Part shown: positions 60,306 through 62,389 of the stretch, piece by piece | Layout: each line of letters begins with the position of its first letter | Numbering within the stretch: position 1 is the stretch's first letter | Source of the DNA: Trichinella spiralis | Lineage: Eukaryota > Nematoda > Enoplea > Trichinellida > Trichinellidae | Length of the DNA: 62,389 bases | Direction of reading: 5' to 3' | NCBI GenBank assembly: GCA_000181795.3 | Contig: CM012954.1 | Location: 15,627,126-15,689,514 of the forward strand | Translations under genes and position numbers: made by a program | Notes under the pieces: generated by a model | The model's database searches: none | What the model was told of the DNA's origin: nothing | The model's input: only the letters and a program-made list of their open reading frames with translations

Positions 60306-62389
60306 TTATGTTTTTCGTACATCTTCTTTCAAAGATACAGTTCGATTGAAGACGAGCTAAAAATTATTCAAAAGAAAAGCAGAAGCTATCATATCATTGT
60401 TTTTGAACAATTTAAATTTAAATTTGAAAAAAGCAAAACAGTAATTCACCTTTGTATCAGTTGAATCTGGATCGACTACGAAAAAGCCAACTCTTTCGAA
60501 CTGAAATCGGCTTTCCACTTTGGCGCATCGCCTCAAGCTTTCGTCAATGTAAGCATCGTTGATCACATGCAATGAATCCTGAATGCAAAAAAAACAATAC
60601 ACACTATGCAAATGGAAGAAGAGAAAAAAAATACACAAAATCATTGCACAACCTTATTAACGTCAGTTAAAAATCCTCCCGGAACTTCGTTCGAATCTTC
60701 AGGATTTCTGTGATGAAACCTGAAAATCATTTATTTGATCACGTACAAATTTCGCTTTTCCTATTCAACTTACAATCTCTCGTACAAGCGGACTTCACAA
60801 CTGATCGGTTTCGCAACCCAATGGATGAAACATTTTGGTTTGTTCTGTTCAGTCAATTTTTCCACTTTCACAATCAATTCCATAAATTCTCCCAGATGAT
60901 TCTGCACATGATAACGACATACACATGTGACCGAATCAATCAATCAAGCAGTAAGATAAGCTACCTTTTTTATTTCTTGCAAAATCATCACAAGACCAAC
61001 ATACTTTAAACCAACTGCTTGAGTACTCGTAAAGCGTTTAAAATGTTTATCATCAGCATGCTAAAAATGGAAATTCATCATTATTTAAAATAGTGAGTTC
61101 AAAAAAAAATTTTTAAGCAACCTCTTTAAAATCATCAGCTTCGATGAATATTGTAGAATCAAACTGGACATGATGCTTTCCTGTAGATTTATCCGACAGA
61201 GTGTTGGGAAAGTCTGGCACTTCCACCATTTTTGGCAATTCAACAGGGTTTGCAAATCTTACTTTCAAAGGGTTCAACACTGCCATATGTCTGAAAGAAA
61301 AAACAATGCAAATATTAATTAAAAAAAAAAACTCTATTCACATACACACCTCGGAGCGGTTACGTTTAGCACATCTCGAACACAAGCTTCGAGCATCATC
61401 GGATCAACTGCAGTTAAAGCTGTCGTAAGACCCATCTATAAATTATATAATTTATAAAAGAAAAGAAAATGAATTTTCATTTTTTAAAACAATAAATATA
61501 AATTCACTTTAGCGACAAAATTGTTTATCGCTTGTGGAGGAAAACCACGTCGTTTCAGAGCTGTGAGTGTAAACAGTCTCGGATCGTCCCAATCGCTGCA
61601 GCAGTTGATAAAATTATTATGATGCTCAATTATCAAAATTAGCATACAACGTTTATTACCGTATAATATTTTCTTGAACTAATTTGATAATTTTCCTTTT
61701 AGATATGACCGCATAATGGACGTTCAGACGAGCAAATTCCCACTGCACTGGACAATACAAATCCAATGCGTTGCACAACCAATAATAAGAGGATCGTCTG
61801 TAAAAAATTAAAACAACAATTATTATTATTATTCATCAAGCAAACAGTCCTTTTTGATCGTATAATTCAAACCTCGATTGAAACTCTTTCGTGCACAAAG
61901 AATGTGTTATATTTTCAATCGAATCGCACAAACAATGAGTATAATCATAAGTTGGGTAAATACACCTGAAAAATACAGAAAATTTTTAAAAAATATTTTC
62001 ACATTAAAAAGCAAACTTTTATAATTTCAAACCATTTATTGCCCGTTCTGTGATGAGGAACGTATTTGATTCTATACGCCACTGGGTCGACTTTTCTTCT
62101 TCCAAAGTTATTTTCATTCGAAGGGTTGCTGCGCCCTCGTCGAACATACCATTTTTCATATCCTAATCGTTTTGTTTATGTTCAGTTTAAAATAAAATTT
62201 ATGAAAATGGCAATAACGAACTTCGAACAACTTCAAGACTCGTCATGGGTCGATCACGCCACGGAGAAGGTGTCGGATTAATACCTTTCACTTCTTCCGC
62301 TTTCTGATGGCAACGTAAGGCATGCCACGCCTTATCACTCTAAGCAATCGTACAGTTGATCAAATATCTGACGAATGCGTCACTTTGTA
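60306..62389 (-). CDS. qars-1: Glutaminyl-tRNA synthetase, C-terminal part (5' end outside window)
   Basis: Exons in coding order: over 62389-62222, 62162-62033, 61965-61873, 61797-61660, 61595-61508, 61435-61350, 61290-61122, 61060-60965, 60901-60774, 60719-60653, 60578-60450, 60356-60306. The enzyme charges tRNA-Gln with glutamine in the cytosol. Class I signature HHRTG is followed by [16 protein letters not shown]; the KMSKS-type loop is AVISKRK; then [17 protein letters not shown] and the anticodon-binding barrels ending [15 protein letters not shown] and [12 protein letters not shown]. From 61965 leftward every phase is correct. In 62033-62162 and 62222-62389 the homologous sequence is present, but the reading frame is broken several times, most simply by single missing bases. 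One lies in the T-run at 62092-62095. Confidence 0.95.

Overview
This window comes from an intron-rich, AT-rich animal genome, most likely a nematode. Three things point there. Introns are often 45-70 bases and end in TTTTCAG-like acceptors. The L1-type adhesion protein keeps the SAX-7-style C-terminal PDZ ligand STFV. The calcineurin, BMP and PAK genes are ordinary metazoan genes. The species cannot be named from the sequence. I built gene models by joining open exons whose GT-AG borders and reading phases agree; most agree exactly across all introns.

Layout. 1-1725: 3.3 copies of a 516-517 bp satellite. 2176-5531 (-): a GRAM-domain membrane protein resembling GRAMD4, with a foldback transposon in one intron. 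5835-7049 (-): an unrecognised leucine-rich protein. 8774-11613 (+): a kelch/cytochrome b561 fusion membrane protein. 13435-23533 (-): calcineurin A, 13 exons with one 6.8 kb intron. 26524-27177 (+): an unrecognised 217-residue protein. 27503-29842 (-): a BMP5-8/60A-type ligand. 30680-31523 (-): the nuclear-envelope phosphatase regulatory subunit (CNEP1R1 family). 33472-36019 (+): a PAK kinase. 37184-52029 (-): SAX-7/neuroglian, 24 exons. 56877-58278 (+): a divergent CK1-family kinase. 58521-59740 (-): a retinol-dehydrogenase-like SDR. 60306-62389 (-): the 3' part of glutaminyl-tRNA synthetase, running off the right edge.

The genes are not an operon or pathway cluster. Neighbours are divergent (7.0/8.8 kb, 31.5/33.5 kb, 52.0/56.9 kb) or convergent (11.6/13.4, 27.2/27.5, 36.0/37.2, 58.3/58.5 kb). 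Several act in signalling and in neuronal or membrane biology.

The most interesting signals are: (1) a second signal-peptide exon inside SAX-7 that splices in phase to the last FN3 domain and predicts a 269-residue isoform; (2) the kelch-b561 fusion with all four heme histidines; (3) a BMP lacking the cysteine that normally links the dimer. Two stretches are technically suspect. Around the 10-N gap at 38831-38840, SAX-7 exons are duplicated and the sequence decays. The right-hand 300 bases break the synthetase frame repeatedly in a way that looks like consensus deletions.
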